Assembly: GCA_035341665.1 (NCBI GenBank)
Contig: DAOQVR010000008.1
Location: 62,001 to 126,000, forward strand
Reading direction: 5' to 3'
From: DAOQVR01 sp035341665
GTDB lineage: Bacteria; Chloroflexota; Anaerolineae; JAAYZQ01
DNA: 64,000 nucleotides
Position numbers and translations under genes: made by a program. The notes beneath the pieces were generated by a model, which did not search any database, was not told the origin of the DNA, and saw only the letters and a list, made by a program, of their open reading frames with translations. Shown here piece after piece: positions 50,225-59,103 of the stretch (position 1 is the first letter of the stretch; every line of letters begins with the position of its first letter).

Positions 50225-50908
50225 TTGAGCACGGCTGAACGTCGAGCGCGAGAAAAGGCCCAGCGCCGTAGCGAGATCCTGGATGCGGCACGCCAGGAGT
50301 TCCTTGAGCGAGGTGTCGGCCGCCCGACGATGGACGACATCGCCTCCCGGGCCGAGGTCAGCAAGGGCACCATCTACCTGTACTTTCAGAGCAAGGAGGA
50401 AATCCTTGCTCATTTGCTTGTGGAGGGCCTCGACCTGCTGCTCCTGCAGATGCGGGCCTGCGTAAAGGCTAAGCCTGAAGCTGACCCGGTCGACGCCCTA
50501 CGTGCCTTGGCCGATGCCTACCGCCAGTTTTGCGAGTCCTCTCCCCTCTACTTTCGCCTGATCATGGGCCTCGACCGCGGCCGCTTCGAGGAATCGATCC
50601 CGCCCCGCCTCCACCAGCTCGTGCTGAAGAAGAGCCTCGAGGGGCTGGAGTTGGTGGCCCAAGAGGTCCGCCGTGGAGCGGAGGCAGGGGTTTTTGTCAC
50701 CGACGACCCGTGGCGGTCGGCCGGCTCGGTCTGGGCTGCCATCAATGGCGTTCTGATCCTCATGGCGCATCCCACACGCAAGCGCATGCTGCGCGCCAGC
50801 GCGGGGAGCATCTACCGATCGACGCTGGACCTCGTCCTGAAGGGCCTGCTTGACGGGCGCAGCGAGTCCATTGGAGCCGTCCCACACGAACCAAGAGAAG
50901 GAGGCTAG
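50225..50908 (+). CDS. TetR-family regulator (probably of fatty-acid oxidation)
   Basis: 227 aa from TTG 50225. The N-terminal helix-turn-helix (about 15-60: RRSEILDAARQEFLERGVGRPTMDDIASRAEVSKGTIYLYFQSKEEIL) is typical TetR. The ligand domain follows (about 65-220). The frame also opens at GTG 50156, but that has no ribosome site, while GGGAG lies 7 nt before TTG 50225. It stands two bases before the thiolase gene at the head of a complete beta-oxidation set. An acyl-CoA-responsive FadR/PsrA-like repressor role is likely. The ligand is inferred. Confidence 0.9.
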   Translation: MSTAERRAREKAQRRSEILDAARQEFLERGVGRPTMDDIASRAEVSKGTIYLYFQSKEEILAHLLVEGLDLLLLQMRACVKAKPEADPVDALRALADAYRQFCESSPLYFRLIMGLDRGRFEESIPPRLHQLVLKKSLEGLELVAQEVRRGAEAGVFVTDDPWRSAGSVWAAINGVLILMAHPTRKRMLRASAGSIYRSTLDLVLKGLLDGRSESIGAVPHEPREGG

Positions 50909-50910
50909 GC

Positions 50911-52110
50911 ATGAAAGAAGTGGTGATTGTCGGCGGGGTGCGCACCCCTATCGGCAGCCATGGGGGAGCGTTCCGAACGCTCACTGCCCAGGAGCTGGCT
51001 GCCCTCGTCTTCCGCGAGGTGATCCAGCGCACTGGGATCGATCCAAACCTGTTTGATGACGTCATCTTGGGATGTATCGGGCAGCAGAGCGATGCGCCGA
51101 ACATCGGACACGTGGCTGCGCTAATGGCCGGCGTGCCAGTCCACGTGCCGGGCTACACCGTGCAGCGCAACTGCGTTTCGGGAATGCAGTCGATCACGGC
51201 AGCCTGCCAGGCGATCCAGGCTGGCGACGGCGAGGTGTTCCTCTGCGGCGGTGCGGAGAGCATGAGCACTTCGCCCTACGTCGTGCGCGGCGCGCGCTGG
51301 GGGCTCAAGCTGCGCCACGACACCTTCGTGGACACCCTCTGGGAAGGGCTCAACGACCCAGTCTGCAACATGATGATGGGCTTTACCGCAGAGAACATCG
51401 CCATGCTGTACGGACTGACCCAGGAGGAGCAGGACAAGTTCGCTGTGAAGAGTCACCAGAAGGCCTTTCGGGCCACGCGCATGGGCCGCTTCCGCGACGA
51501 GATCGTGCCCGTCCGCGTCAGCAAGAAGGTGGCGGGCCAGGAAGTGGCCTACGAGGAGATTGTCCAGGACGAGTGCATCAACCCCACCCTGTCTGTGCAG
51601 AAGGCAGCGATGTACCCCACCGTCTTCAAGAAAGGCGGAACGGTTACTCCGGCCAACGCTTGCCCCATCAGCGACGGCGCAGCAGCGGTAATTGTCATGA
51701 CTGCGGACCGAGCCCAGGCACTGGGGTTCAAGCCCTTGGCGTACATACGCACCTACGCGTACGCCGCGATCCCACCCGACATCATGGGCCTCGGGCCGGC
51801 TTACTCGGTCCCCAAGGCCCTCAAGCGCGCCGGGCTCAAGCTGACCGATATCGACCTGATCGAGATCAACGAAGCGTTTGCTGCCCAGTCGATGGCGGTT
51901 GGCATGGAGCTGGAGGACGAGGGGTGGAACTGGGACAAGGTCAACGTCAACGGCGGCGCCATCGCCCTCGGTCACCCGGTCGGCTGCACAGGCACGCGAG
52001 TGATGGTCACGCTGATTCACGAGATGATCAAGCGGGACGTGTCACTAGGGCTCATCACCGCCTGTGTCGGCGGCGGCATGGGCGGCACGATCGTCGTCGA
52101 GCGGAAGTAG
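50911..52110 (+). CDS. Acetyl-CoA acetyltransferase / 3-ketoacyl-CoA thiolase
   Basis: Cleaves 3-ketoacyl-CoA with CoA in the last step of beta-oxidation, or the reverse. The product is 399 aa. The nucleophile Cys is in NCVSGMQSI, the active-site loop is NEAFAAQS, and the second Cys/His motif is GGAIALGHPVGCTGTR. ATG 50911 directly follows the TetR stop. The chain-length preference is not visible in the sequence. Confidence 0.95.
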   Translation: MKEVVIVGGVRTPIGSHGGAFRTLTAQELAALVFREVIQRTGIDPNLFDDVILGCIGQQSDAPNIGHVAALMAGVPVHVPGYTVQRNCVSGMQSITAACQAIQAGDGEVFLCGGAESMSTSPYVVRGARWGLKLRHDTFVDTLWEGLNDPVCNMMMGFTAENIAMLYGLTQEEQDKFAVKSHQKAFRATRMGRFRDEIVPVRVSKKVAGQEVAYEEIVQDECINPTLSVQKAAMYPTVFKKGGTVTPANACPISDGAAAVIVMTADRAQALGFKPLAYIRTYAYAAIPPDIMGLGPAYSVPKALKRAGLKLTDIDLIEINEAFAAQSMAVGMELEDEGWNWDKVNVNGGAIALGHPVGCTGTRVMVTLIHEMIKRDVSLGLITACVGGGMGGTIVVERK

Positions 52111-52120
52111 GAGGATCATC

Positions 52121-52381
52121 ATGGCAGACGTGACGATTTGGCAGGACAAGAAGGCCAGGGCGGCGTTCGAGGCAAAGGGCAAGGCCCGACTCGCCGAGAT
52201 AGCGCCAAAGCTCGAGGGAAAGGCCGGCGTGGTCGCCATCGAGCCGGAGAGCGGGGACTTTTTCGTTGGCGCCACGTTGGGCAAGGCCGACGCGCTCGCT
52301 TTCGCCAAGTACCCGGACCAGTGGGTCTATTTCGTCCGGCTGGACAACCCCACTGCTGCCCTTCCCATGCCCACGTGGTAG
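52121..52381 (+). CDS. Small unknown protein in the beta-oxidation operon
   Basis: 86 aa, beginning MADVTIWQDKKARAAFEAKGKARLAEIAPKLEGKAGVVAIEPESGDFFVG and ending LDNPTAALPMPTW. GGAGG lies 6 nt before ATG 52121. No family is recognised. The N-terminus is helical and charged, and the rest looks like short strands; there is no membrane segment. Its place between thiolase and 3-hydroxyacyl-CoA dehydrogenase, with a perfect ribosome site, argues that it is real. Confidence 0.75.
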   Translation: MADVTIWQDKKARAAFEAKGKARLAEIAPKLEGKAGVVAIEPESGDFFVGATLGKADALAFAKYPDQWVYFVRLDNPTAALPMPTW

Positions 52382-52458
52382 TGGGTGCGGCGCACCTCAG
52401 TGGTGCGCTGCACCTTGCGGCCGCGCACGCGTAATTGACTAGTGAGGAGGTTAGAGCC

Positions 52459-53703
52459 ATGTGGATTTTCAAGGTGGGTGTCGTGGGTGCCGGCGCAATG
52501 GGCGGCGGTATCGCGCAGGTGGTCACCTTCACAGGATTGCCCGTCGTCGTGAAGGACATCGTGCAGAGCCAACTCGACCTGGCAAAGCAGACGGTGGAGG
52601 GCATCTACCAAGCCCGCGTCGACAGGGGCAAGATGACCGCCGGCCAGATGCAGGAGAAGCTGAGCCTCATTAGCTACACGCTCAGCTACGACGACCTCTC
52701 AGATGTGGACATCATCATCGAGGCTGTGCCCGAGGTGCTGTCGGTTAAGCAGAGAGTCCTGAAAGAGCTGGACCAGGTGTGCATGCCGGAGACGATCTTT
52801 GCCTCCAACACGTCGGCCCTCTCGATTACCGAGATGGGGGCCGTCACGAGCCGGCCGAGCAAAGTGATCGGCATGCACTTTTTCAACCCGGCGCACATCA
52901 TGAAGCTGGTGGAGATCATCCCGGGCGCGCAGACCGACCAAGAGACGATCGACACCGTCCAGCAGTTCACCCAGGACCTACGCAAGATCCCCGTCATTGT
53001 GAAGGAGTGTCCCGGGTTCCTGGTGAACCGTCTGCTGATGCCTTACCTGAACGAGGCCGTATTGGCGGCCCAGGAGGGCGCGGCGACGATTGCACAGATC
53101 GATGAAGCACTGGGCAGTGGAGGTTTTGGCTGGCCGATGGGCCCCTTCATCCTGCAGGACATGCTGGGCATCGATGTGTGCGCGCACGTCGGCGAGTACC
53201 TCTACTCGCAGTACGGAGAGCGAGTCCGACCGGCCCAGCTCTACTACCAACTGGTTGAAAAGAAGCGGTTTGGGGAGAAGGCCGGCGTCGGATTCTACAT
53301 CTACACGGCAGCCGACGCGGAGCCGATTGAGGAGATCATCAAGGGCCTGCAGGCGTCGGGAGAGGTGAAGACAGGCACCAGCTTCAGCGTGGACCGACTC
53401 ATAATGCCCTTCCTCAACGAGGCAGCCATGTGCGTGGCGGAGAACATCGCCAACGTCTACGACGTCGACATGGCCTGCATCGCCGGAATCGGCATGCAGG
53501 TGAACAAGGGCGGTGAGCTGGTTCGCATGGGGCCGCTGGAGTACATGGACGAACTCGGGCTAGATACCGTGGTCGCCAAGCTGGAGGCGCTGGAGCAAGA
53601 ACTCGGACCACGTTTCCACCCGACCGACATTCTGTACCAGAAGGTGCGCCAGGGAAACCTGGGCAAGAAGACGGGTCTCGGCTTCCGAGAATACAGTGCC
53701 TAA
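52459..53703 (+). CDS. 3-Hydroxyacyl-CoA dehydrogenase
   Basis: NAD-dependent oxidation of 3-hydroxyacyl-CoA. The product is 414 aa. The Rossmann domain has GAGAMGGGIAQVV. The catalytic His is in MHFFNPAHIMKLVEIIPG, with Asn/Ser partners in ASNTSALSITEM. Two consecutive C-terminal 3HCDH domains follow, hence the length beyond the usual 280-300 aa. GAGGAGG precedes ATG 52459 by 8 nt. The frame opens earlier at 52435, but the Rossmann start favours 52459. Confidence 0.95.
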   Translation: MWIFKVGVVGAGAMGGGIAQVVTFTGLPVVVKDIVQSQLDLAKQTVEGIYQARVDRGKMTAGQMQEKLSLISYTLSYDDLSDVDIIIEAVPEVLSVKQRVLKELDQVCMPETIFASNTSALSITEMGAVTSRPSKVIGMHFFNPAHIMKLVEIIPGAQTDQETIDTVQQFTQDLRKIPVIVKECPGFLVNRLLMPYLNEAVLAAQEGAATIAQIDEALGSGGFGWPMGPFILQDMLGIDVCAHVGEYLYSQYGERVRPAQLYYQLVEKKRFGEKAGVGFYIYTAADAEPIEEIIKGLQASGEVKTGTSFSVDRLIMPFLNEAAMCVAENIANVYDVDMACIAGIGMQVNKGGELVRMGPLEYMDELGLDTVVAKLEALEQELGPRFHPTDILYQKVRQGNLGKKTGLGFREYSA

Positions 53704-53724
53704 TCACACCGAAAGGAGACGATC

Positions 53725-54510
53725 ATGGGAGAGTATCAGTTCGTCAAGGTAGCGGTTGAGGACCGAACCGGGATCATCACAATCGACCACCCTCCAGCCA
53801 ACGCGTTCAACACACAGACTATGCTAGACTTGAATGCCGCGTTCGATGAGATGGCTGCCGATTCCCAGGTGAAGGTCATCATCATCACGGGTGCTGGCAC
53901 CTTTTTTGTGGCAGGCGCGGACATTAACGAAATCGCTGCCATCAAGGGCCCCGAGGATGGCTACGAGGTAGTGCGCTACGGCCAGCAGGTCTTTGACAAG
54001 ATCGAGCACTGCCGCAAACCTGTCATCGCCGCCATCAACGGTGGCTACTGCCTGGGCGGCGGCATGGAGCTGGCTATGGCCTGCCACATCCGGCTGGCTG
54101 AGGATTCGATCCAGATGGGCCAACCCGAGATCAAGCTTGGCATCATCCCAGGCTGGGGTGGCACGCAGCGCCTGCCCCGCTTGGTGGGAAAGGGCAATGC
54201 CCTGGAGCTGATGCTGGGCGGAGGCAACATCAAGGCCACAGAGGCATACCGGATCGGCCTGGTCAACAAGGTCGTCCCGGCGGGGACGGTCGTCCGCGAG
54301 GCCAAGCGTTGGGCAAAGGCTCTCTCGATGTGGGGAGGGCTGGCGATGGGCGCCATTCTGCAGGCCGTCGACGAGGGCCAGGACAAGCCGCTGAGCGAGG
54401 CCATCGAGAACGATGCACGCATCTTCGCAGGCTTGACCGCCACGGAGGACATGCGCGAGGGAGTGGGCGCCTTCCTGCAAAAGCGGAGGCCGGTCTTCAA
54501 GGACAAGTAG
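53725..54510 (+). CDS. Enoyl-CoA hydratase
   Basis: A crotonase-fold hydratase of 261 aa. The oxyanion hole is made by FFVAGADINEI and the GGYCLGGGMELAMAC stretch. The two catalytic Glu are expected in GMELAMAC and QPEIKLGIIPGWGGTQRLPRLVG, and both are present. AAAGGAGA lies before ATG 53725. As a stand-alone hydratase it pairs with the separate dehydrogenase just upstream, rather than a FadB-type fusion. Confidence 0.95.
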   Translation: MGEYQFVKVAVEDRTGIITIDHPPANAFNTQTMLDLNAAFDEMAADSQVKVIIITGAGTFFVAGADINEIAAIKGPEDGYEVVRYGQQVFDKIEHCRKPVIAAINGGYCLGGGMELAMACHIRLAEDSIQMGQPEIKLGIIPGWGGTQRLPRLVGKGNALELMLGGGNIKATEAYRIGLVNKVVPAGTVVREAKRWAKALSMWGGLAMGAILQAVDEGQDKPLSEAIENDARIFAGLTATEDMREGVGAFLQKRRPVFKDK

Positions 54511-54547
54511 CCCATCGCAGATAGCCCACGCATAGGACGAGCAGACA

Positions 54548-54584
54548 GCCGGCGGCTCTTCGCTGGACACAGCCTGCCGCCGGC
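54548..54584. repeat. Inverted repeat between enoyl-CoA hydratase and acyl-CoA dehydrogenase genes
   Basis: GCCGGCGGC (54548-54556) and GCCGCCGGC (54576-54584), a perfect 9-bp stem with a 19-nt loop in the only sizeable gap (128 bp) within the operon before etfA. It has no U tract, so a processing or stability element, or partial attenuation, is possible. Confidence 0.6.
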
Positions 54585-54638
54585 CACTGCGAATCTGCCT
54601 CTGCCCTATGCCACAGGCTATTCGCCAAGGAGGACGGC

Positions 54639-55787
54639 ATGGATTTGCGACTTTCCGAAGACCAATTGATGTTCAAGCGGATGTTCTCGGACTTCTGCGC
54701 AAAAGAGATCCGGCCCCGCGGTGAGCACATTGACCAGGCTGAGGAGCCGCCGGTTGAACTGCTGAACAAGGCAGTTGACCAGGGCTTCTGGGCTGCGCTC
54801 GTGCCCGAGTCGATGGATGGCTGTGGGCTCGACGTTTACACCTATACCTTGATGCTGGAGGAGCTGGCGCGCGCCGACATGTCCACGGCCGTGACCCTGG
54901 CGGCGCACAACAGCTTGGTCGTCAAGCCCCTCCTGGACCACGGCACAGACGACCAGCGCGCGAGGTTTGTGCCAGGCCTTGCCATGGGCGAGACGCTCGG
55001 TGCCTTTGCGCTGACCGAGCCCGGAGCTGGATCGGATGCCGCCGCACTGCGCACCACCGCCGTCCGCGATGGAGACTTTTACCGGCTGACTGGTACCAAG
55101 GTCTGGGTCGGCAACGGCGGGCTTGCAGGGCTTTTCCTGGTGCTGGCAAGGGCCGATCGAGGTATCACGGCCTTCCTGATTGAGCGAGACACCCCAGGCC
55201 TGACGGTCGGCTATCGGGAAAAGACGCTCGGGCTACGTGGCGTGAGCTTCACCACCCTCTATCTCGACGGCGCACGCGTGCCGGTGGGCCAGCGGCTGGG
55301 AGACGAAGGCAAAGGGCTCGACCTGGCCCAGCACGCTCTAGACTATAGCCGTCTCGGCCTGGGGGCAATGGCACTTGGGGCGTGCGAGCGATCGCTGGAA
55401 GAGGCAGTCCTCTTCTCGATGGACCACATCCAGTTCAGTGTCCCCATCGCACAGAAGCAGATCATCCAGAACTACATCGCCAACGCCAAGGCCTCAATTG
55501 AGGCCATTCGCGGCTTGGTCACACAGACAGCCTGGTTAGCCGACTCGGGCCAGGATTTCAGCCAACTCGCCTCCATCACCAAGCTGTTCAGCGGGCACAC
55601 AGCCTACGAGGTGACCAACAAGCTGCTCCAGGTGCACGGTGGCTACGGCTACATGAAGGAGTACGCCATCGAGCGCTACTACCGCGACTGCCGCGCTCTG
55701 GAGATCGTCGGCGGAACCAGCCAGATCCAGCAATACCTCGTCGCCCGGGACATCTACCGGGCCGAGGGGCTGGAGATCCGGCCGTAA
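54639..55787 (+). CDS. Acyl-CoA dehydrogenase (first copy)
   Basis: An FAD flavoenzyme making trans-2-enoyl-CoA, 382 aa. FAD and substrate signatures ALTEPGAGSDAAALRTTA and the C-terminal GGYGYMKEYAIERYYRDCR are present. The latter holds the catalytic Glu (KEY) in the usual MCAD/SCAD position. ETGTSQ-like VGGTSQIQQYLVARD closes the FAD site. It passes electrons to the ETF encoded three and four genes downstream. Confidence 0.95.
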   Translation: MDLRLSEDQLMFKRMFSDFCAKEIRPRGEHIDQAEEPPVELLNKAVDQGFWAALVPESMDGCGLDVYTYTLMLEELARADMSTAVTLAAHNSLVVKPLLDHGTDDQRARFVPGLAMGETLGAFALTEPGAGSDAAALRTTAVRDGDFYRLTGTKVWVGNGGLAGLFLVLARADRGITAFLIERDTPGLTVGYREKTLGLRGVSFTTLYLDGARVPVGQRLGDEGKGLDLAQHALDYSRLGLGAMALGACERSLEEAVLFSMDHIQFSVPIAQKQIIQNYIANAKASIEAIRGLVTQTAWLADSGQDFSQLASITKLFSGHTAYEVTNKLLQVHGGYGYMKEYAIERYYRDCRALEIVGGTSQIQQYLVARDIYRAEGLEIRP

Positions 55788-55799
55788 GGAGGGACGAAG

Positions 55800-56966
55800 A
55801 TGGATTTCAGCTTCCCGAAAGAGTATCGACTTCTCCGCCGAGTGGTCCGTGAGATCTGCGAGACGGAGATCAAGCCAATCGCGAAAAAGATCGACCGGGA
55901 GCATGGGGTGCCCTCCGAGCTGGTGAAGAAGCTGGCGTCGCTGGGGCTGATGGGCGTGCCTTTTCCACAGGAGTACGGCGGCATGGGCGCCGGAGAGATC
56001 GGATACTGCATCGTCGCGGAGGAGCTCGGCCGGGTCTGCAGCAGCACGACCACCGTCGTCGGCGCGCACATCGGCATCGCCGCCATGTCGATCCACCTGG
56101 ACGGCACGGAAGAACAGAAACGCAAGTACCTCGTGCCCCTGGCCCAAGGCAGGCACATCGGCGCATTCGGGCTTACTGAGGCAGCCGCCGGCTCGGATGC
56201 TGCGGCAATCAAGACTACCGCGGTGCGAGATGGTAACGAGTACGTGATCAACGGCACCAAAGTGTTCATCACCAACGGCGACATCGCAGACACCATCGTG
56301 ATCATGGCGGTGACAGACGCATCCTTGGGCGCCTATGGGGGCATCACGGCCTTCATCGTGGAGACAGACAGCCCCGGCTACTCCATCGGCAGCCTGGAGA
56401 ACAAGATGGGAATCCGCGGCAGCACCACGGCCGAGTGCGTGCTGCAGGATGTGCACGTCCCGAAGGAGAATGTCCTGGGCAGGTTTGGCGCCGGCTTTCT
56501 CACTTTCATGAAGTCCCTCGACATCGGCCGTGCCAGCCTCGGCGCCGGCTGCCTGGGCGGCGCACAGGTAGCCATGGAGGCCTCCATCCAGTGGGCCAAG
56601 GCCCGCGAGCAATTCGGGGTTCCGGTTGCCACGAAACAGGCGGTGCACTTTATGATCTCGGAGATGTTCGTCGAGATCGAGGCACTGCGCTCCCTGGTTT
56701 ACCGGACGGCCTGGCTCATCGACACCCACCAACCACACATCATGGAGGCCGCCGCCTGCAAGCTCTTTGGCTCCGAGACGGCCGGCCGCTGCTCTAACAA
56801 GGCGCTGCAGATCCACGGAGCGCTGGGCTACAGCCGGGACTGCGAGATCGAGCGTGGCTGGCGCGACCAGCGGATCACCGAGATCTATGAGGGAACCAAC
56901 GAGATCCAGCGCATCGTCATCGCGTCGAACCTCTTCCGGCCGTATGGCGTCAAGGTATCGACGTAA
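55800..56966 (+). CDS. Acyl-CoA dehydrogenase (second copy, changed catalytic position)
   Basis: 388 aa with the same three-domain fold: AFGLTEAAAGSDAAAIKTTA, then IRGSTTAECVLQDVHVP, and IYEGTNEIQRIVIASNL at the end. At the catalytic position it reads YSRDCEIERGWRD where the first copy has YMKEYAIERYYRD, so the usual base Glu aligns with Asp. It may use Asp or a Glu elsewhere (as in isovaleryl-CoA dehydrogenase), and likely accepts a different acyl-CoA. It lies 12 nt after the first copy. Confidence 0.93.
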   Translation: MDFSFPKEYRLLRRVVREICETEIKPIAKKIDREHGVPSELVKKLASLGLMGVPFPQEYGGMGAGEIGYCIVAEELGRVCSSTTTVVGAHIGIAAMSIHLDGTEEQKRKYLVPLAQGRHIGAFGLTEAAAGSDAAAIKTTAVRDGNEYVINGTKVFITNGDIADTIVIMAVTDASLGAYGGITAFIVETDSPGYSIGSLENKMGIRGSTTAECVLQDVHVPKENVLGRFGAGFLTFMKSLDIGRASLGAGCLGGAQVAMEASIQWAKAREQFGVPVATKQAVHFMISEMFVEIEALRSLVYRTAWLIDTHQPHIMEAAACKLFGSETAGRCSNKALQIHGALGYSRDCEIERGWRDQRITEIYEGTNEIQRIVIASNLFRPYGVKVST

Positions 56967-56978
56967 GGAGGAACCCGC

Positions 56979-57773
56979 ATGAGAATCATCGTGCCAGTCA
57001 AGCAGATTCTTGACCCCCGCGGCATCACGGTGCGGCGCGACAAGGAGAGGATCTTTGTCAACCAGGAGGAGTATATCCTTGACCCAGGCAGCAAGGCCGC
57101 CCTCGAGGCAGCCCTGCGCCTAAAGGAGGCCGCCCTCGATGCGGCCGGCGGATGGGAGATCCTTGCCCTGTGCGCGGGAAAGGCGCAGGCAGACGATGCG
57201 TTGCGGGAGGCCCTGGCAATGGGGTGCGATGCGGCCTACCTGCTCTGCGACAAGGCCTTTGAGGACGCCGACATCAGCGCCACGGCCCGCATCCTGACGG
57301 CAGCCATCCAGAAACTGGAAGGGGCCGACCTGGTCATCACGGGCCGCGAATCGGGCGACACCGGGGCTGGACAGATCGGTCCGCGGCTTGCCGAGGCGCT
57401 TGGCATGGCCCAGGTAACCGACGTCCACACTGCCTCCCTGGTTGAGGGCGGCCTGCGTGCCGTACGGCGATGGGCCGACGGCTTCTGTGCCGTCGTCGCC
57501 CAACTGCCGGTGCTGCTGACGGTCGCCCCAGTTGCCTTTCCGCCTCGCTACCCGCTCGGTGCCCGCGTCATGAGTGCCTACCGCGAGTGGCAAGTGCCTG
57601 TGTGGGATGCGGCCGAGCTTGGCCTCGACGAGGCTGCCCTGGCGCCACTGCTGAGCTTCCGCCGGGAGAGCTTCCCTCCCCCGCTCGACATCGGGGAGCG
57701 ATTCGAGGGGGATCCCGCCGGCATGGCCGAAGATATCCTCGCCGCTCTGCGCGCGCAAAAGACCGTACGGTGA
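56979..57773 (+). CDS. etfB: Electron transfer flavoprotein beta subunit
   Basis: 264 aa; binds AMP and, with EtfA, carries electrons from acyl-CoA dehydrogenases. The start MRIIVPVKQILDPRGITVRRDKE and ETF-beta stretch ITGRESGDTGAGQIGPRLAEALGMAQVTDV are typical. GGAGG lies before ATG 56979. No ETF:quinone oxidoreductase gene lies in the window, so the final acceptor is unknown. Bifurcation cannot be judged from here. Confidence 0.95.
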   Translation: MRIIVPVKQILDPRGITVRRDKERIFVNQEEYILDPGSKAALEAALRLKEAALDAAGGWEILALCAGKAQADDALREALAMGCDAAYLLCDKAFEDADISATARILTAAIQKLEGADLVITGRESGDTGAGQIGPRLAEALGMAQVTDVHTASLVEGGLRAVRRWADGFCAVVAQLPVLLTVAPVAFPPRYPLGARVMSAYREWQVPVWDAAELGLDEAALAPLLSFRRESFPPPLDIGERFEGDPAGMAEDILAALRAQKTVR

Positions 57774-57836
57774 TGCGGCCTCTCTCCTGCCGGCGCACCG
57801 CCGTCTGGAGAGGCGCCCTTCCTATCGGAGGCAACC

Positions 57837-58883
57837 ATGGACTTTAGCTTTCTCGACGAAGAGTTGGAAGAGAGCAGTGCCCCGCTCCAGCAGATCGGAA
57901 GCGGCTACCGCAACATCTGGGTGGTGGCAGAGGCTGCAGGGCACGCGCTGGTCCCGGCATCGCTCGAAGCCATGGGCCAGGCGCGCGACCTCGCCGACCA
58001 GATCGGCTGCTACGTCTTTGCAGTCCTGCTGGGCGACGACCTGGAGGCGCTTGGCGAGGAGCTGGCCGGCTACGGAGCCGAGCGGGTCCTATTGGCCGAG
58101 GATCCTGCCCTGGCCGAGTACCAGGCTGAAACCTGGGCTCATGTGCTGGCCGGACTTGTGAACGAGATGCGGCCCGAAATCGTGCTGATGCCTGCCACTT
58201 CCCTGGGCAATGACCTGGCGCCACGGCTGGCTCAGAAGCTGGGCACGGGGCTTATCAGCCACTGCGTCGCCCTCGAGGTGGACATGACCGAGCGGCTGCT
58301 GCTGGGCACCTATGGTGTCCTGGGCGGGGAGGTGTTTCACACCCTCACGTGCCCCGAGGCGCGGCCACAGATGGCGACCCTGCAGCCGGGTGCCTTCCGG
58401 AAGCCGCGCGCCGGCGGGGTGCGTGGAGAGATACAGAAGGTCGACGTCGACCTGGAGGGAGTTGGTGCTCGGCTCGTGCGCGAAGGCGCGGTACCCGCAG
58501 TTGATCTGCCGCCGGTGCCTCTCTCCAAGGCGCGCATTGTCGTCTCGGCGGGGCGCGGCATGCAGGATTCGGCCGGCTTTGCCATGGTCACCAGGCTTGC
58601 GGAAGCCCTAGGAGGCGTCGTCGCCGGCTCACGGGGTGCGCTCGATGCCGGGTGGATCGACGAGGAGCAGGTGATCGGCGCGGGCGGTCTCTCGGTCGCT
58701 CCCGACCTGTACATCGCCTGCGGTGTCTCGGGCGATGTCTACCATTACTTCGGCGTGCAGGGTGCCAAGTTCATCGTCGCCATAAACTCCGATCCAGTGG
58801 CGCCTATCATGAAGGTCGCCCACATGGCGGTCGTGGGCGACGCACGCCAGGTGATCCCGGCCATGCTGGAGGCAATGGCATAG
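57837..58883 (+). CDS. etfA: Electron transfer flavoprotein alpha subunit
   Basis: 348 aa; holds the FAD of ETF. The N-terminal domain (about 20-200) is followed by the C-terminal FAD domain with GSRGALDAGWIDEEQVIGAGGLSVAPDLYIACGVSGDVYHYFGV and INSDPVAPIMKVAHMAVVGDARQVIPAML, the family FAD motif. GGAGG precedes ATG 57837. It is the last gene of the operon, followed by a hairpin. Confidence 0.94.
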   Translation: MDFSFLDEELEESSAPLQQIGSGYRNIWVVAEAAGHALVPASLEAMGQARDLADQIGCYVFAVLLGDDLEALGEELAGYGAERVLLAEDPALAEYQAETWAHVLAGLVNEMRPEIVLMPATSLGNDLAPRLAQKLGTGLISHCVALEVDMTERLLLGTYGVLGGEVFHTLTCPEARPQMATLQPGAFRKPRAGGVRGEIQKVDVDLEGVGARLVREGAVPAVDLPPVPLSKARIVVSAGRGMQDSAGFAMVTRLAEALGGVVAGSRGALDAGWIDEEQVIGAGGLSVAPDLYIACGVSGDVYHYFGVQGAKFIVAINSDPVAPIMKVAHMAVVGDARQVIPAMLEAMA

Positions 58884-58908
58884 TTCCCCCACATGGGTGC
58901 TGTCTCCC

Positions 58909-58951
58909 GGGGCGGGAGCCAGGGACAAGGGCGTCGCTGGCTCCCCGCCCC
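58909..58951 (+). terminator. Probable terminator of beta-oxidation operon
   Basis: GGGGCGGGAGCCAG (58909-58922) pairs with CTGGCTCCCCGCCCC (58937-58951), a 14-bp stem with one bulge and a 14-nt loop. Only a short AATTT follows, so termination may be partial or assisted by Rho. Confidence 0.6.
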
Positions 58952-59103
58952 CCAATTTGCCCCCACTCCCCCCAGTGTGATATCATCCTCAGGCAATGGC
59001 ACCACAACTCGCGTCCAGCCTGCACGCAACCGTACGGAGGCACGGTGCCCGTTGATCCTTCCTTACACTCTTGTGGGGATCATCCGTCCGGCCAGGTGGC
59101 ACG

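Noticed and set aside
51072..52133. A 353-codon frame inside the thiolase gene
   Set aside because: Shadow of the thiolase frame with Arg/His-rich sequence and no motif.
52382..52420. GGTGC/GCACC repeats after the small orphan gene, sharing GGTGCGCTGCACC with the terminator at 45656
   Set aside because: Short, no U tract, and inside an operon; the shared 13-mer is itself palindromic and may be chance.
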